This document shows positions 9,618-18,232 of a stretch of 64,000 nt of DNA, in pieces; the stretch's first letter is position 1, and the number at the start of each line of letters is the position of its first letter. A program made the position numbers and the translations under genes. Below the pieces are notes generated by a model. That model ran no database searches. It was not told where the DNA came from and worked only from the letters and a program-made list of their open reading frames with translations. The DNA comes from Rhodobacterales bacterium HKCCE4037 (GTDB taxonomy: Bacteria > Pseudomonadota > Alphaproteobacteria > Rhodobacterales > Rhodobacteraceae), in assembly GCA_015689645.1 (NCBI GenBank), contig WVSM01000001.1, positions 248,001 to 312,000 on the forward strand, given 5' to 3'.

Positions 9618-9752
9618 ATGGGGCGCATCCTTATCATATTGATTGTATTGGCCGTTCTCGGGTTCGTGGCCCTGTTGGGCTATTCCTATTCGGGGCTGTT
9701 GCAACCCGACGTGCAGAGCGTCACCCAGCCGGTGGACCTGGATGCGGACTAG
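9618..9752 (+). CDS. 44-aa single-span membrane protein
   Basis: 44 aa (begins MGRILIILIVLAVLGF), with one hydrophobic segment at about residues 3-22 and a short acidic tail ending VDLDAD. It overlaps the next gene by 11 bp (next ATG at 9742), which suggests translational coupling. I do not recognise a named family; a small membrane protein at this position is plausible in the group, but that is recollection of context only. A longer frame starting at 9504 has no membrane-protein logic and was rejected. Confidence 0.65.
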   Translation: MGRILIILIVLAVLGFVALLGYSYSGLLQPDVQSVTQPVDLDAD

Positions 9753-11271
9753 GGCGCGTCTTTGCCTATTGCTGGCCTTGCTGGCGGCACCGTTGGCCGC
9801 GCAGGAGGATGCCGTCGCGTTCGACGACTTGCCTGAACTTGGCTCGCCCGACTGGCTGTCCGATGCCATAACCCGACCGCATGCCAACGTGGCGACAGAT
9901 GCCTCGGTTGCGCAGATCACGGTGCTGCCGCTCGATGCCGTCCAGCTTGATTCGGTCGGGTTGTTGCCGACCTCGATCACGGGGCTGCCCCGCGGATTGT
10001 GGGGCGCGTCCGATACCGAGACGCTGGCGCGATTGATGCGGGCACAGCCGGTGCAGGGGCTTCCGGCGATGCAGAATTTCACCGAAGTGCTGGCGCTGGC
10101 CGAGCTTGACCCGCCGCTCGATGCCCCGGTCGAAAGTTCGGACCTGTTTCTCGCCCGTCTCGACCTGTTGCTGAGCCGGGGCGCGCTGGACCCGGCGCAG
10201 GCATTGATCGAACGGGCCGACCCGACCGACGAGGCGCTGTTCCGGCGCTGGTTCGACGTGTCGCTTCTGACCGGCCATTCCGACCGCGCCTGCGCGGCGA
10301 TGAATGCCAATCCGCACATCGCGCCAACCTATCCGGCCCGCATCTTCTGCCTTGCGCGCGGCGGCGATTGGTCGGCGGCGGCGCTGACGCTTGGCACCGG
10401 GGAGGTGCTTGGTCAGATCTCTGAAGAGGATGCGGACCTGATCGCGTGGTTCCTCGACCCCGAATTGTTCGAGGAGGAAGACCCGCTTCCGCCCGACCCG
10501 ACCCTGACACCGCTGGAATTCCAGATGCGCATGGCGATTGCGCAGCGTCCCGACATGACCGGTTTGCCGCTGGCCTTCCTTTACGCCGACTTGTCGCCGC
10601 TGGCCGGTTGGCGCGCGCAGCTGGACGCGGCCGAGCGGCTGACGCGGTCGGGCGCCATCGCACCGCAGGAATGGCTGGCGATCTATACGTCCCAGGCGCC
10701 GTCTGCGTCGGGGGCGGTGTGGGATCGGGTCGCCGCCTTGCAGGCGTTCGACGCCGCGCTGTTGGCGGGGGATGCCATCGAAACGTCGCGCCGCCTGCAA
10801 CCCGCGTGGGAGGCGATGGGCGAGGCCGGCCTCGAAGTGGCCTTCGCCGATATCTACGGAGAGCGGCTTTTGCGGATGCCATTGGTGGACGATGCCGGCG
10901 TTCTGGCACGTCGTATCGGCCTTTTGTCGCCGCTCTACGAGGTGGTGGCGCAATCCGCGGTGCCTCAGGATGCCTCCGAACGCTTCGCCTTCGCCATTGC
11001 GCGCGGATTGCCGCCGGAAGAAACCTCCGAACCGCTGGACCGCGCCATTGCCGCGGCCTTCGCGGCCAACCTGCCGCCGCACCGCTACACCCTGTTCATC
11101 GAAGAAAACCGGCTTGGCGAGGCGCTTCTGCGCGCCGCGTTGGTGCTGGCGCGCGGGGCGGAGAATTCGGACGCCGACGACCTGACCGATGCGCTGGTCC
11201 TGTTCCGCGCCGTCGGGCTGGAGGACGTGGCGCGGCGCACGGCGCTGCAATTGCACCTGTTGCGAGGGTAG
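9742..11271 (+). CDS. Exported protein of unknown function, 509 aa
   Basis: 509 aa starting at the ATG inside the end of the 44-aa ORF. The N-terminus MRTRARLCLLLALLAAPLAA followed by QED is a clear Sec signal peptide with an AxA-like cleavage site near residue 20. The mature part is Ala/Leu/Asp-rich, probably all-helical with repeat-like helix pairs, and has only two mature cysteines (in DRACAA and RIFCLA), about 30 residues apart. No catalytic motif is visible. It is followed after 4 nt by xerD and is probably co-transcribed with it. I do not recognise a domain; a periplasmic helical-repeat scaffold is a guess. Confidence 0.8.
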   Translation: MRTRARLCLLLALLAAPLAAQEDAVAFDDLPELGSPDWLSDAITRPHANVATDASVAQITVLPLDAVQLDSVGLLPTSITGLPRGLWGASDTETLARLMRAQPVQGLPAMQNFTEVLALAELDPPLDAPVESSDLFLARLDLLLSRGALDPAQALIERADPTDEALFRRWFDVSLLTGHSDRACAAMNANPHIAPTYPARIFCLARGGDWSAAALTLGTGEVLGQISEEDADLIAWFLDPELFEEEDPLPPDPTLTPLEFQMRMAIAQRPDMTGLPLAFLYADLSPLAGWRAQLDAAERLTRSGAIAPQEWLAIYTSQAPSASGAVWDRVAALQAFDAALLAGDAIETSRRLQPAWEAMGEAGLEVAFADIYGERLLRMPLVDDAGVLARRIGLLSPLYEVVAQSAVPQDASERFAFAIARGLPPEETSEPLDRAIAAAFAANLPPHRYTLFIEENRLGEALLRAALVLARGAENSDADDLTDALVLFRAVGLEDVARRTALQLHLLRG

Positions 11272-11275
11272 GGCG

Positions 11276-12217
11276 GTGGCTGGTCCTTCGCGCGATACCG
11301 ACTGGATCGCCCTCTACCTCGATGCAGCGGCCGCCGAGCAGGGGGCGGCGCAGAACACGCTTCTGGGATACGGCCGGGATCTGACCGACGCGATGGGCTG
11401 GCTGTCCTCGCGCGGCGGGTTCGCGGGCGCGGACCGGGCCAAGCTGGAAAGCTATATCGCCAGTCTCGAGACGGATGGCCTCGCTCCGGCGACACGCGCC
11501 CGGCGATTGTCCGCTCTGAAACAGCTCTACCGGTTCGCCCACGAGGAAGGCTGGCGGTCGGACAATCCCGCGATCCAGATCACCGGGCCTGCGCGGGCGC
11601 GCAAGCTTCCCGGCACGTTGAGCCTTGCGGAAGTCGATGCGCTTCTGGACGCTACCGAAACTCATGGGCGCCACGAGGGGGACCGGCTGCGCAACCGGTG
11701 CCTGATGCAGATCCTCTATGCCACGGGCCTGCGGGTGACCGAATTGGTCTCGCTGCCCGTTGCGGCGCTGCGCGGCGATCCGGCGATGCTGCTGGTTCTG
11801 GGCAAGGGCGGGAAGGAGCGGATGGTACCGCTTAGCCCACCGGCGCGGGAGGCGGCTGCGGCCTGGCTTGCGTATCGCGATGCCGAGGAAGACCGCGCGC
11901 GGGTTGAGACCGGTGCGAAACCCAGCCGCTTCGCGTTCCCGTCACGGGGCAAGGCGGGACACCTGACGCGGGTGCGCTTCTTCACGCTCATCAAGGAGCT
12001 GGCTCAGGCGGCGGGGCTGGATTATTCGAAAGTCACGCCCCACACGCTGCGCCACGCCTTCGCGACGCACCTCTTGCAGAACGGCGCCGATCTGCGGGCG
12101 ATCCAGACGCTTCTGGGCCATGCCGATATCGCGACGACCGAGATCTATACCCATATCCTCGATGAACGGCTGAAGGCGCTGGTGCTGGAAAAACACCCTC
12201 TGGCGCGGCAGCGGTGA
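11276..12217 (+). CDS. xerD: Site-specific tyrosine recombinase XerD
   Basis: 313 aa from a GTG start preceded by GAGGGTAGGG. The N-terminal SAM-like core-binding domain covers about residues 1-95, the catalytic domain about 110-310. The active-site set is visible: Arg in ATGLRVTEL, Lys in GKGGKERMVPL, His/Arg in TPHTLRHAFATHLL, His in LLGHADIATTEIYTHI with the nucleophilic Tyr. XerD with XerC resolves chromosome dimers at dif under FtsK control. The length and a chromosomal housekeeping context favour XerD over a mobile-element integrase, though XerC-like paralogues cannot be fully excluded. Confidence 0.88.
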   Translation: MAGPSRDTDWIALYLDAAAAEQGAAQNTLLGYGRDLTDAMGWLSSRGGFAGADRAKLESYIASLETDGLAPATRARRLSALKQLYRFAHEEGWRSDNPAIQITGPARARKLPGTLSLAEVDALLDATETHGRHEGDRLRNRCLMQILYATGLRVTELVSLPVAALRGDPAMLLVLGKGGKERMVPLSPPAREAAAAWLAYRDAEEDRARVETGAKPSRFAFPSRGKAGHLTRVRFFTLIKELAQAAGLDYSKVTPHTLRHAFATHLLQNGADLRAIQTLLGHADIATTEIYTHILDERLKALVLEKHPLARQR

Positions 12218-12294
12218 GGGCCGTTTGACCCTTTGTGCGAAGGTTTTTCACGGGCTCACTTGAACGGCGCCCGTCTCGCCCCCATAACCCGGCC

Positions 12295-13623
12295 ATGGAA
12301 AACGAACTCCCCCTGACAGAGCCTTCGGCTTGGGCCGACCCGACCACGTGGATCATCGCTGCGGTCATCCTGCTGTTGCTGATGTGTTCGGCCTTCTTCT
12401 CGGGCTCGGAAACGGCGCTGACGGCCGCTTCGCGCGGCAAGCTGCGCTCGATCGCGGAACGTGATGCCGGGCCCACGAAAGGCGCGGAACGGGCGCTGGA
12501 GCTGAAGGAGGACAACGAGCGGCTGATCGGCGGCATCCTCCTGGGCAACAACCTCGTCAACATCCTTGCGACCTCGCTGGCGACATCGCTTTTCACGGCG
12601 CTGGTCGGCCCGAGCGGGGTGGCCGTGGCGACGGGTGTGATGACGGCGCTGGTGCTGATCTTCGCCGAGGTGCTGCCCAAGACCTTCGCGATCAACAACC
12701 CCGAGACCTCTGCCGCAAGGATTGCGCGGCCCGTGGGCCTGATCATCGCCGTCATGGCGCCGGTCGTGGCGGTGGTGCGTTTTATCGTGCGGGCCGTGCT
12801 GCGTCTGTTCGGGACGAAGATCGAAGCGGGCGACAACATGCTGTCGGTGCAGGAAGAGATCATGGGCGCGCTCAGCATCGGCCACGAGGAAGGCTCGGTC
12901 GAGAAGGAGCAGCGCGACCGTTTGCTCGGGGCGCTCGACCTGCACGAGCGGACCGTCGAGGAGATCATGCTGCACCGTTCGGGAATCGAGATGATCGACG
13001 CCGACGGCTCGGCCGAGGATATCCTGACGCAATGCCTGGAAAGCCGCTACACGCGTCTGCCGGTCTACAAGGAGGACCAGGAGAACATCGTCGGCATGGT
13101 TCATGCCAAGGACCTGTTGCGCACGATCAACCGGCTGACGCGGGGCGAAAACCCGGTGGGGCTGGCGGGCTTCGACATCGCGGACGTGATGGTCCAACCC
13201 TATTTCGTGCCGGAGACGACAACGCTCGATGACCAGATGCGGCAGTTTCTGCATCGCCATACGCATTTCGCACTCGTCGTGGACGAATACGGCGCGCTGG
13301 CGGGGCTGATCACGCTGGAGGATATTCTCGAGGAAATCGTGGGCGAGATCACCGACGAGTTCGACGACGAGGACGTGCCGGTGCTGGAGGCCGACAAGGC
13401 GGGCAATTACACGATCGACGGGGCGATGACGATCCGCGACCTGAACCGCGCGGCGGACTGGAACCTGCCGGATGACGAGGCCAATACGGTGGCCGGCCTG
13501 GTCATCCACGAAGCGCAGACGATCCCGCTGCCGGGTCAGACCTTCGCCTTCCATGGATTCCGCTTCGAGGTGGCCGAGCGGGAACAGAACCGGCTGACCA
13601 AGCTCAAGGTTCGGCGTCTTTGA
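12295..13623 (+). CDS. CorC/HlyC-family membrane protein (DUF21 + CBS pair + CorC_HlyC)
   Basis: 442 aa from ATG 12295; a frame extension to a GTG at 12235 lacks a better ribosome site. The N-terminal DUF21/CNNM transmembrane domain occupies about residues 10-190 with hydrophobic spans (WIIAAVILLLLMCSAFFSGSE and others). A CBS-domain pair follows at about 205-330 (SRYTRLPVYKEDQENIVGMV and HFALVVDEYGALAGLITLEDILEEIVGEI), and a CorC_HlyC domain closes the protein at about 350-440. Family members act in Mg2+/Co2+ efflux or homeostasis; the old name hemolysin is misleading. It stands alone downstream of xerD. Confidence 0.87.
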   Translation: MENELPLTEPSAWADPTTWIIAAVILLLLMCSAFFSGSETALTAASRGKLRSIAERDAGPTKGAERALELKEDNERLIGGILLGNNLVNILATSLATSLFTALVGPSGVAVATGVMTALVLIFAEVLPKTFAINNPETSAARIARPVGLIIAVMAPVVAVVRFIVRAVLRLFGTKIEAGDNMLSVQEEIMGALSIGHEEGSVEKEQRDRLLGALDLHERTVEEIMLHRSGIEMIDADGSAEDILTQCLESRYTRLPVYKEDQENIVGMVHAKDLLRTINRLTRGENPVGLAGFDIADVMVQPYFVPETTTLDDQMRQFLHRHTHFALVVDEYGALAGLITLEDILEEIVGEITDEFDDEDVPVLEADKAGNYTIDGAMTIRDLNRAADWNLPDDEANTVAGLVIHEAQTIPLPGQTFAFHGFRFEVAEREQNRLTKLKVRRL

Positions 13624-13639
13624 GGCGTCGGTAGCACGC

Positions 13640-13695
13640 GTGCAACGATGGGTTTAGTTACTGAAAAAACAACGAAATGAGTTTTTCGGTTGCAC
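13640..13695. terminator. Candidate structured terminator between convergent genes
   Basis: An outer pair GTGCAAC (13640-13646) / GTTGCAC (13689-13695) encloses an inner stem CTGAAAAA / TTTTTCGG at 13661-13689. It lies 16 nt after the CBS-protein stop in the 225-bp interval that separates it from a convergent gene. There is no strong T-run outside the stem, so termination is inferred. Confidence 0.35.
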
Positions 13696-13848
13696 CTTTT
13701 CAAGGCATTCGACCACTAAGAAGCGACCCCGGCCAGTGGACTGACCGGAGCCGCTGGCGCGCTTTCCGATCCCTGGGAAAGCTCTCGCCGTTTCCCCTCG
13801 GCTCGCGCGACCAGAGGTGGGATCGCACGGGCCGGGCGGGGATCAGGC

Positions 13849-14208
13849 TCAACTGGTGCAGGCGTCGCAGAGTACGGCGCGCAGGAAGCTGAGGCGTTGC
13901 GCCGGTGTGAGGTGCTGCATCGCGGGGTTCAGCCAGTCAGCATCAAGCGCGTGGAGCGCCTCGGCGTCGCGCCCGATGGCGAGGATGAAGGCTTCGGCAT
14001 AGGCGCTATCGGGGGCGTCGATGACGACGAAGTGGCTGTCTTCGATGGAGAAATCTTCGATCTCGGTGATCCTCAACGTTTCCATCAGGCGGGGGCTTGC
14101 GCCCTCGTAGGCGGTCTCAAGCTGGACGGCGAATTGCTCGGCGCTTGCGGCCTGAGCCACGGTCAGCGCGAGTGTGACGGCGGCGGGGGCGATCAGTTTG
14201 CGGGTCAT
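13849..14208 (-). CDS. Small exported protein with C-terminal CxxC
   Basis: 119 aa from the ATG at 14208, which has a good upstream AAAGGACAAG ribosome site. The Sec signal is MTRKLIAPAAVTLALTVAQA with cleavage likely after ASA near residue 23. The mature protein is acidic and ends in LCDACTS, a terminal CxxC that could bind metal or form a disulfide. No family recognised. It is divergent from the LysR regulator gene at 14327, which may control it; this is inference from position only. Confidence 0.7.
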   Translation of the reverse strand: MTRKLIAPAAVTLALTVAQAASAEQFAVQLETAYEGASPRLMETLRITEIEDFSIEDSHFVVIDAPDSAYAEAFILAIGRDAEALHALDADWLNPAMQHLTPAQRLSFLRAVLCDACTS

Positions 14209-14306
14209 TTTCTTGTCCTTTCGGGTTGGGGTTCGGCTTGTCTTCGATGCAATCAACCTGCCGTAGGGATCCGCGCTGTCGCAAACGAGATTGCTTTTCG
14301 GCTTGG

Positions 14307-14321
14307 ACAAGGTAGCCTTGT
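14307..14321. promoter_or_regulatory. Inverted repeat just upstream of the LysR gene
   Basis: ACAAGG-TAG-CCTTGT, a perfect 6-bp inverted repeat with a 3-nt centre, ending 5 nt before the lysR ATG and inside the 118-bp divergent region. It could be a binding site for the regulator or an mRNA hairpin covering its ribosome site. Confidence 0.4.
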
Positions 14322-14326
14322 GTGAA

Positions 14327-15280
14327 ATGTCGAAACGCCTGCCATCCCTGACTGCGCTCCGCACGTTCGAGGCCGCTGCGCGCCACCTTAGCTTTGCCAA
14401 GGCGGCGACGGAATTGTTCGTGACGCCTGCCGCGGTGGGCTACCAGATTAAGCAGCTGGAGGACGAGTTGGGCACGACCCTGTTCCGGCGCAAGCACCGG
14501 GCGGTCGAACTGACGGAGCGCGGCCAGATCCTGTTGCGCGATCTGAGCCCGGCTTTTCGCAGCATCCATACGGCGTGGAACGCGGCCCATGTGCCATTGC
14601 AGGAGACCAAGCTGAGGGTCAGCGGACCGGCGCGGGCGGTGCATAACTGGCTGTTGCCCGCGACGCAGGCGGCGGCTTCGCAGATGCCGGGCCTGCATCT
14701 TGCGTGGGACCTGAGCAAGCAATTGCGCGATGTCGCCCATGGGGAGGTCGATCTAGCAGTGCGTTGGGCGCGCGAGCCGGAAGGCAACCTGCATTGGGAG
14801 CCCCTGCTGCGCACATGGTTCACGCCGATCCTGCGCCCCGACGTCGCGCGCTACGTTCAGCGCCCGAAGGAGTTGGAAAAACAAGGACTTATCGACGTAG
14901 ATTTCGTTCTGGACCCGGAGCAGGTGCAGTCGAACTGGGCGACATGGCACGCGGTGCAGGGCCTGCCGCAGCCGGAGCGTTTCGAGATCACCTGCGCCGA
15001 TACGGCGAGCGCGGTGGAAACGGCGCTGGCAACGGGACATGTGGCACTGGCGGGATCCTTCCTGGCGAGCGGATTGCTGACGATTGGCACGCTGGTGGCG
15101 CCGTTCGAGACCGCGATTGCGCCTTTCTCGCGGTTCTGGCTGGTCTGCCGGAAGGACTACGTGGGGACGGATGCCTATGGCTGGTTCCTGTCGGCGGTCA
15201 GGGCCTCCGCCAAAGGGCTTTCGGCGGCCCAGTTCGGCAAGCGCGCCCTGCATCCGGATGGGACGGAGGCGGCGACCTGA
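14327..15280 (+). CDS. LysR-family transcriptional regulator (GcvA-like)
   Basis: 317 aa from ATG 14327. The N-terminal winged helix-turn-helix begins LPSLTALRTFEAAARHLSF, with AKAATELFVTPAAVGYQIKQ as the HTH, which is the GcvA/AmpR-type signature of the LysR family. The C-terminal effector domain fills residues about 90-300. No ligand can be inferred. It is divergent from the small exported protein at 13849-14208; LysR proteins often regulate the divergent gene. Alternative TTG start at 14291 would add 12 residues. Confidence 0.88.
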   Translation: MSKRLPSLTALRTFEAAARHLSFAKAATELFVTPAAVGYQIKQLEDELGTTLFRRKHRAVELTERGQILLRDLSPAFRSIHTAWNAAHVPLQETKLRVSGPARAVHNWLLPATQAAASQMPGLHLAWDLSKQLRDVAHGEVDLAVRWAREPEGNLHWEPLLRTWFTPILRPDVARYVQRPKELEKQGLIDVDFVLDPEQVQSNWATWHAVQGLPQPERFEITCADTASAVETALATGHVALAGSFLASGLLTIGTLVAPFETAIAPFSRFWLVCRKDYVGTDAYGWFLSAVRASAKGLSAAQFGKRALHPDGTEAAT

Positions 15281-15285
15281 GGCAC

Positions 15286-15349
15286 CGGAAATCTCGTGAT
15301 TTCCGTTGGAAAAACGGCATTTTTCCGGACGCAAAACACTTGTTTTGCG
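15286..15349. repeat. Triple tandem stem-loop element between convergent genes
   Basis: Three adjacent hairpins. First, 15286-15305: 8-bp stem around TCGT, with arms CGGAAATC / GATTTCCG. Second, 15308-15326: arms GGAAAAA / TTTTTCC, loop CGGCA. Third, 15330-15349: arms CGCAAAAC / GTTTTGCG, loop ACTT. The element fills nearly the whole gap between lysR (plus) and gpt (minus), so it probably acts as a bidirectional terminator. Its regular design suggests a dispersed repeat family; that needs a genome search. Confidence 0.7.
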
Positions 15350-15358
15350 GGCCGCGCG

Positions 15359-15877
15359 TCAGTCCTTGCCGCGATAGGGTTCCACGTATTGCAGGGCCAT
15401 GTCCCAGGGGAAGAAGATCCACGTGTCCTGGCTGACGCCGGTGATGAAGGTGTCGACCATCGGTTCGCCCTTGGGCTTGGCGTAGACGGTGGCGAAATGC
15501 GCCTTGGGATACATCGCGCGGACCAGTTCCAGCGTCTTGCCGCTGTCCACGAGGTCATCGACGATCAGGATGCCTTCGCCGTCGCCCATCAGCTCCGCAT
15601 CGGGGGATTTTAGCACCTCCGCATCACGCTGCTGATCCGCCTTGCCGCCGCCGGCATGGTAGCTTTTCACGCTGATCGTATCGACGGTGCGGATGTCAAG
15701 TTCGCGGCTGACGATCATCGCGGGGGCCATGCCGCCCCTCGTGATCGCGACGACCGCTTTCCAGCCGCCGTTGTCCGGTCCGTGGCCGTCGAGCCGCCAT
15801 GCTAGAGCCCGTGCATCGCGGTGGATCTGGTCCCAGCTGACGTGGAAGCCTTTTTCGTGGGGAAGCGGAGTGATCAT
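15359..15877 (-). CDS. gpt: Xanthine-guanine phosphoribosyltransferase
   Basis: 172 aa. It converts guanine, xanthine or hypoxanthine plus PRPP into the nucleotide for purine salvage. The PRPP-binding loop [15 protein letters not shown] is at about residues 100-115, and [19 protein letters not shown] matches the N-terminal phosphoribosyltransferase segment. It is slightly longer than the E. coli enzyme. The start overlaps the LysE-family stop (ATGA at 15874-15877); this is the last gene of a fabI-lysE-gpt run. Confidence 0.9.
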   Translation of the reverse strand: MITPLPHEKGFHVSWDQIHRDARALAWRLDGHGPDNGGWKAVVAITRGGMAPAMIVSRELDIRTVDTISVKSYHAGGGKADQQRDAEVLKSPDAELMGDGEGILIVDDLVDSGKTLELVRAMYPKAHFATVYAKPKGEPMVDTFITGVSQDTWIFFPWDMALQYVEPYRGKD

Positions 15878-16494
15878 GGCGTACCTCTGTCCAGAACCAA
15901 GCGCAGGCCGAGCGCGCCCAGAACGCCGGCGGCCACGCGGTCGAAGAAATGTTTGGCTCCCAGATAACGCGTGCGCACAGCCGCCGTCGAGAGGGCAAAG
16001 GCAAGGAGCGGCTGGATCGTCCATTCCACGGCGAGGTGGTTGGCGAAGATCAGGGCCTTGTCAGCGGCGGTCAGCCCCTCGGGGAAGATCACCACGATCA
16101 CGGCGCCCGCAAAGAGCACGGATTTCGGATTGGCGAGGTTGACGAGCAGGCCTTTCCGGAAGGCCCGTCCCCGAGTGGTCTGTGCGGCCGGCCCGATGGG
16201 GTCACGGGCGTGGCGCCACGTTTGCACGGCAATCCAGACCAGGTAGGCCGCGCCCGCGAGCTTCACCGCCGTGTAGGTCCACGGGAACAGGGTGAAGAGC
16301 GCGTCGAGGCCCAGAAGGGCGGCTAGTGTCCAGAGCGCGGCCATGAGGCCGAGACCGGCGGCAGCGGCCAGGCCGGCGGCGCGGCCCTCGGCCATGGCGG
16401 TGCGGGTCAGGAACAGGAGGGAGGGGCCGGGCGATGCGATGGCCGCGAGCAGGGTCGCGTTGAAGGCCAGCACATGCACCCAGTCGATCGTCAT
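15874..16494 (-). CDS. LysE/RhtB-family amino-acid exporter
   Basis: 206 aa integral inner-membrane protein with about six hydrophobic segments. The N-terminal [22 protein letters not shown] is the LysE/RhtB signature (PGP motif and following conserved stretch), and [14 protein letters not shown] is the second conserved segment. Members export amino acids such as homoserine, threonine or lysine; the substrate here is unknown. It overlaps both neighbours by 4 bp (fabI stop at 16491-16493, gpt start at 15877). Confidence 0.85.
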   Translation of the reverse strand: MTIDWVHVLAFNATLLAAIASPGPSLLFLTRTAMAEGRAAGLAAAAGLGLMAALWTLAALLGLDALFTLFPWTYTAVKLAGAAYLVWIAVQTWRHARDPIGPAAQTTRGRAFRKGLLVNLANPKSVLFAGAVIVVIFPEGLTAADKALIFANHLAVEWTIQPLLAFALSTAAVRTRYLGAKHFFDRVAAGVLGALGLRLVLDRGTP

Positions 16495-17303
16495 GTCTCG
16501 CGCTTCTCCAGCGTCATGTCGGGGGCGTCGGGGTTCTTCATCCCGATGATGTTGTAGCCCGCGTCGACGTGGTGAACCTCACCGGTGACGCCGGAGCCGA
16601 GATCGCTGAGCAGGTAGAGCGCGGATTTGCCGACCTCGTCCTGCGTGACGGTGCGGCGCAGGGGCGAATTGTACTCGTTCCACTTCAGGATGTAGCGGAA
16701 ATCGCCGATGCCGGAAGCTGCCAGCGTCTTGATCGTGCCCGCGCTGATCGCGTTGACGCGGATGTTGTCGCGGCCGAGATCCTCGGCGAGATACATGACG
16801 GAGGCTTCGAGCGCGGCCTTGGCAACGCCCATGACGTTGTAGTGCGGCATGACCCGCTCGGCGCCCGAATAGGTCAGCGTCAGGAGAGAGCCGCCGTTGG
16901 GCATCATCTTCTCGGCCCGCTGGCAGACGGCGGTGAAGGAATAGACCGAGATGTCCATGGTTTTCGCGAAGTTGGCCGAGGAGGTCTCCACGTAACGGCC
17001 GCGCAATTCGTTCTTGTCCGAGAAGCCGATGGCATGGACGACGAAATCGAGGCTGCCCCACGCGTCTTTCAGGGTCTCGAAGAGCGCGTCGAGCGAGGCG
17101 GCGTCGCCCACGTCGCAGGGGATCACCAGCGAGGAGCCGAGCTGTTCGGCCAAGGGACCGACGCGCTTGAGCAGGGCCTCGCCCTGGTAGGAAAAGGCGA
17201 GATCGGCCCCTTCGGCCGCCAGCGCCTTCGCAATGCCCCATGCGATGGATTTGTCGTTCGCAAGCCCCATGATCAGCCCGCGTTTGCCGTCCATCATGCC
17301 CAT
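16491..17303 (-). CDS. fabI: Enoyl-[acyl-carrier-protein] reductase (NADH)
   Basis: 270 aa from the ATG at 17303, preceded by GGGGACACGAG. It performs the last reduction of each fatty-acid elongation cycle. The N-terminus GKRGLIMGLANDKSIAWGIA has the FabI-type nucleotide-binding pattern, and the catalytic Tyr-x6-Lys pair is in HYNVMGVAKAALEASV. TIKTLAASGI and the C-terminal VTGEVHHVDAGYNIIGM also match FabI. An in-frame ATG at 17324 is possible. It is first gene of a fabI-lysE-gpt run and divergent from pdxH. The combination is not a known pathway, so coupling may be just packing. Confidence 0.95.
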   Translation of the reverse strand: MGMMDGKRGLIMGLANDKSIAWGIAKALAAEGADLAFSYQGEALLKRVGPLAEQLGSSLVIPCDVGDAASLDALFETLKDAWGSLDFVVHAIGFSDKNELRGRYVETSSANFAKTMDISVYSFTAVCQRAEKMMPNGGSLLTLTYSGAERVMPHYNVMGVAKAALEASVMYLAEDLGRDNIRVNAISAGTIKTLAASGIGDFRYILKWNEYNSPLRRTVTQDEVGKSALYLLSDLGSGVTGEVHHVDAGYNIIGMKNPDAPDMTLEKRET

Positions 17304-17440
17304 CTCGTGTCCCCGTCCCGTCATGATACGTGGTCCCTCGTAGGCGATTGGCCGGGAGGCTTCAAGATGGCGCGCCCCCTTGCCGGGGCGGGGGCAGGCC
17401 GCTAGCTCGGAGCATGGTGACACCGAGGAGGCGCAAGGCA

Positions 17441-18061
17441 ATGGCGGGACGTGACGGAATTTTTGCGGGCGAGGACCCGTTCGTTCTGGCGAGGGCGTGG
17501 CTGGCGGAGGCGGAGGCGAGCGAGCCGAACGATCCGAACGCAATCGCGCTGTCGACGGTGGGTGCGGATGGCTTGCCGAACGCGCGGATGGTCTTGCTGA
17601 AGGACATCGAGGCCGAGGGCGCGGGGCAGGGCGGGTTCGTGTTCTACACCAACTACGGCTCGGTCAAGGCGGCGGAGATCGAGGGCGCGGGCAAGGCGGC
17701 CTTCGTGATGCACTGGAAATCGCTCAGGCGGCAGATCCGGGTGCGGGGCCTGACCGCGCGGGAGGAAGGGCCGAAGGCGGATGCCTATTACGCCTCGCGC
17801 TCGCTCAAGAGCCGGCTGGGGGCGTGGGCCTCGGAGCAGTCGCGTCCGCTGGAAAGCCGGGCCGCGCTGATGGCCGAGGTCGCGAAGGTCACGGCGCGCC
17901 ACGGAACCGACCCGAAACGGCCGCCGTTCTGGGGCGGATTCCGCATCACGCCGCTTGAGATCGAGTTCTGGGCGGATGGTGCGTTCCGTCTTCACGACCG
18001 GTTCCGCTGGTCGCGTCCGAACCCCGAAACGGACTGGTCGGTGGTGCGCCTTAATCCGTAA
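17441..18061 (+). CDS. pdxH: Pyridoxamine 5'-phosphate oxidase
   Basis: 206 aa from ATG 17441 (GAGGAGGCGCAAGG upstream); an ATG at 17414 is an alternative. It is an FMN enzyme oxidising pyridoxine/pyridoxamine phosphate to PLP, the last vitamin B6 step. Visible family segments are [28 protein letters not shown], the FMN/substrate part [12 protein letters not shown], and the C-terminal [26 protein letters not shown] with RLNP at the end. It starts divergently from fabI, 137 bp away, sharing the promoter region. Confidence 0.95.
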   Translation: MAGRDGIFAGEDPFVLARAWLAEAEASEPNDPNAIALSTVGADGLPNARMVLLKDIEAEGAGQGGFVFYTNYGSVKAAEIEGAGKAAFVMHWKSLRRQIRVRGLTAREEGPKADAYYASRSLKSRLGAWASEQSRPLESRAALMAEVAKVTARHGTDPKRPPFWGGFRITPLEIEFWADGAFRLHDRFRWSRPNPETDWSVVRLNP

Positions 18062-18077
18062 GTGACGTAGGCGTCAC
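18062..18077 (+). repeat. Stem-loop directly after the pdxH stop
   Basis: GTGACG-TAGG-CGTCAC, a perfect 6-bp stem with a 4-nt loop starting at the first base after the pdxH stop codon. A second short inverted repeat (CACCT-T-AGGTG, 18080-18090) follows. Possible weak terminator or processing site; no T-run. Confidence 0.45.
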
Positions 18078-18098
18078 CTCACCTTAGGTGTGGCGGAA

Positions 18099-18127
18099 TT
18101 GCAATTTCATGTAACATGAAATTGCAA
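18099..18127. promoter_or_regulatory. 29-nt perfect inverted repeat before the cold-shock gene
   Basis: Left arm TTGCAATTTCATGT (18099-18112), centre A, right arm ACATGAAATTGCAA (18114-18127): 14 of 14 bases match. It is AT-rich against a GC-rich surrounding and lies about 55 nt before the first possible start of the cold-shock gene and 37 nt after pdxH. It could be a repressor operator, a terminator for pdxH or a leader structure; nothing in the sequence decides between these. Confidence 0.6.
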
Positions 18128-18232
18128 CCCGCTCGATTTCCGTAACTTTTTCCGCTTGCGCCCACCTGTGGGTAGCTCACCATGGGGACGGGTGGGCTCA
18201 TCTTTGTGGGTCAGGATACGGGTACAGGTACA

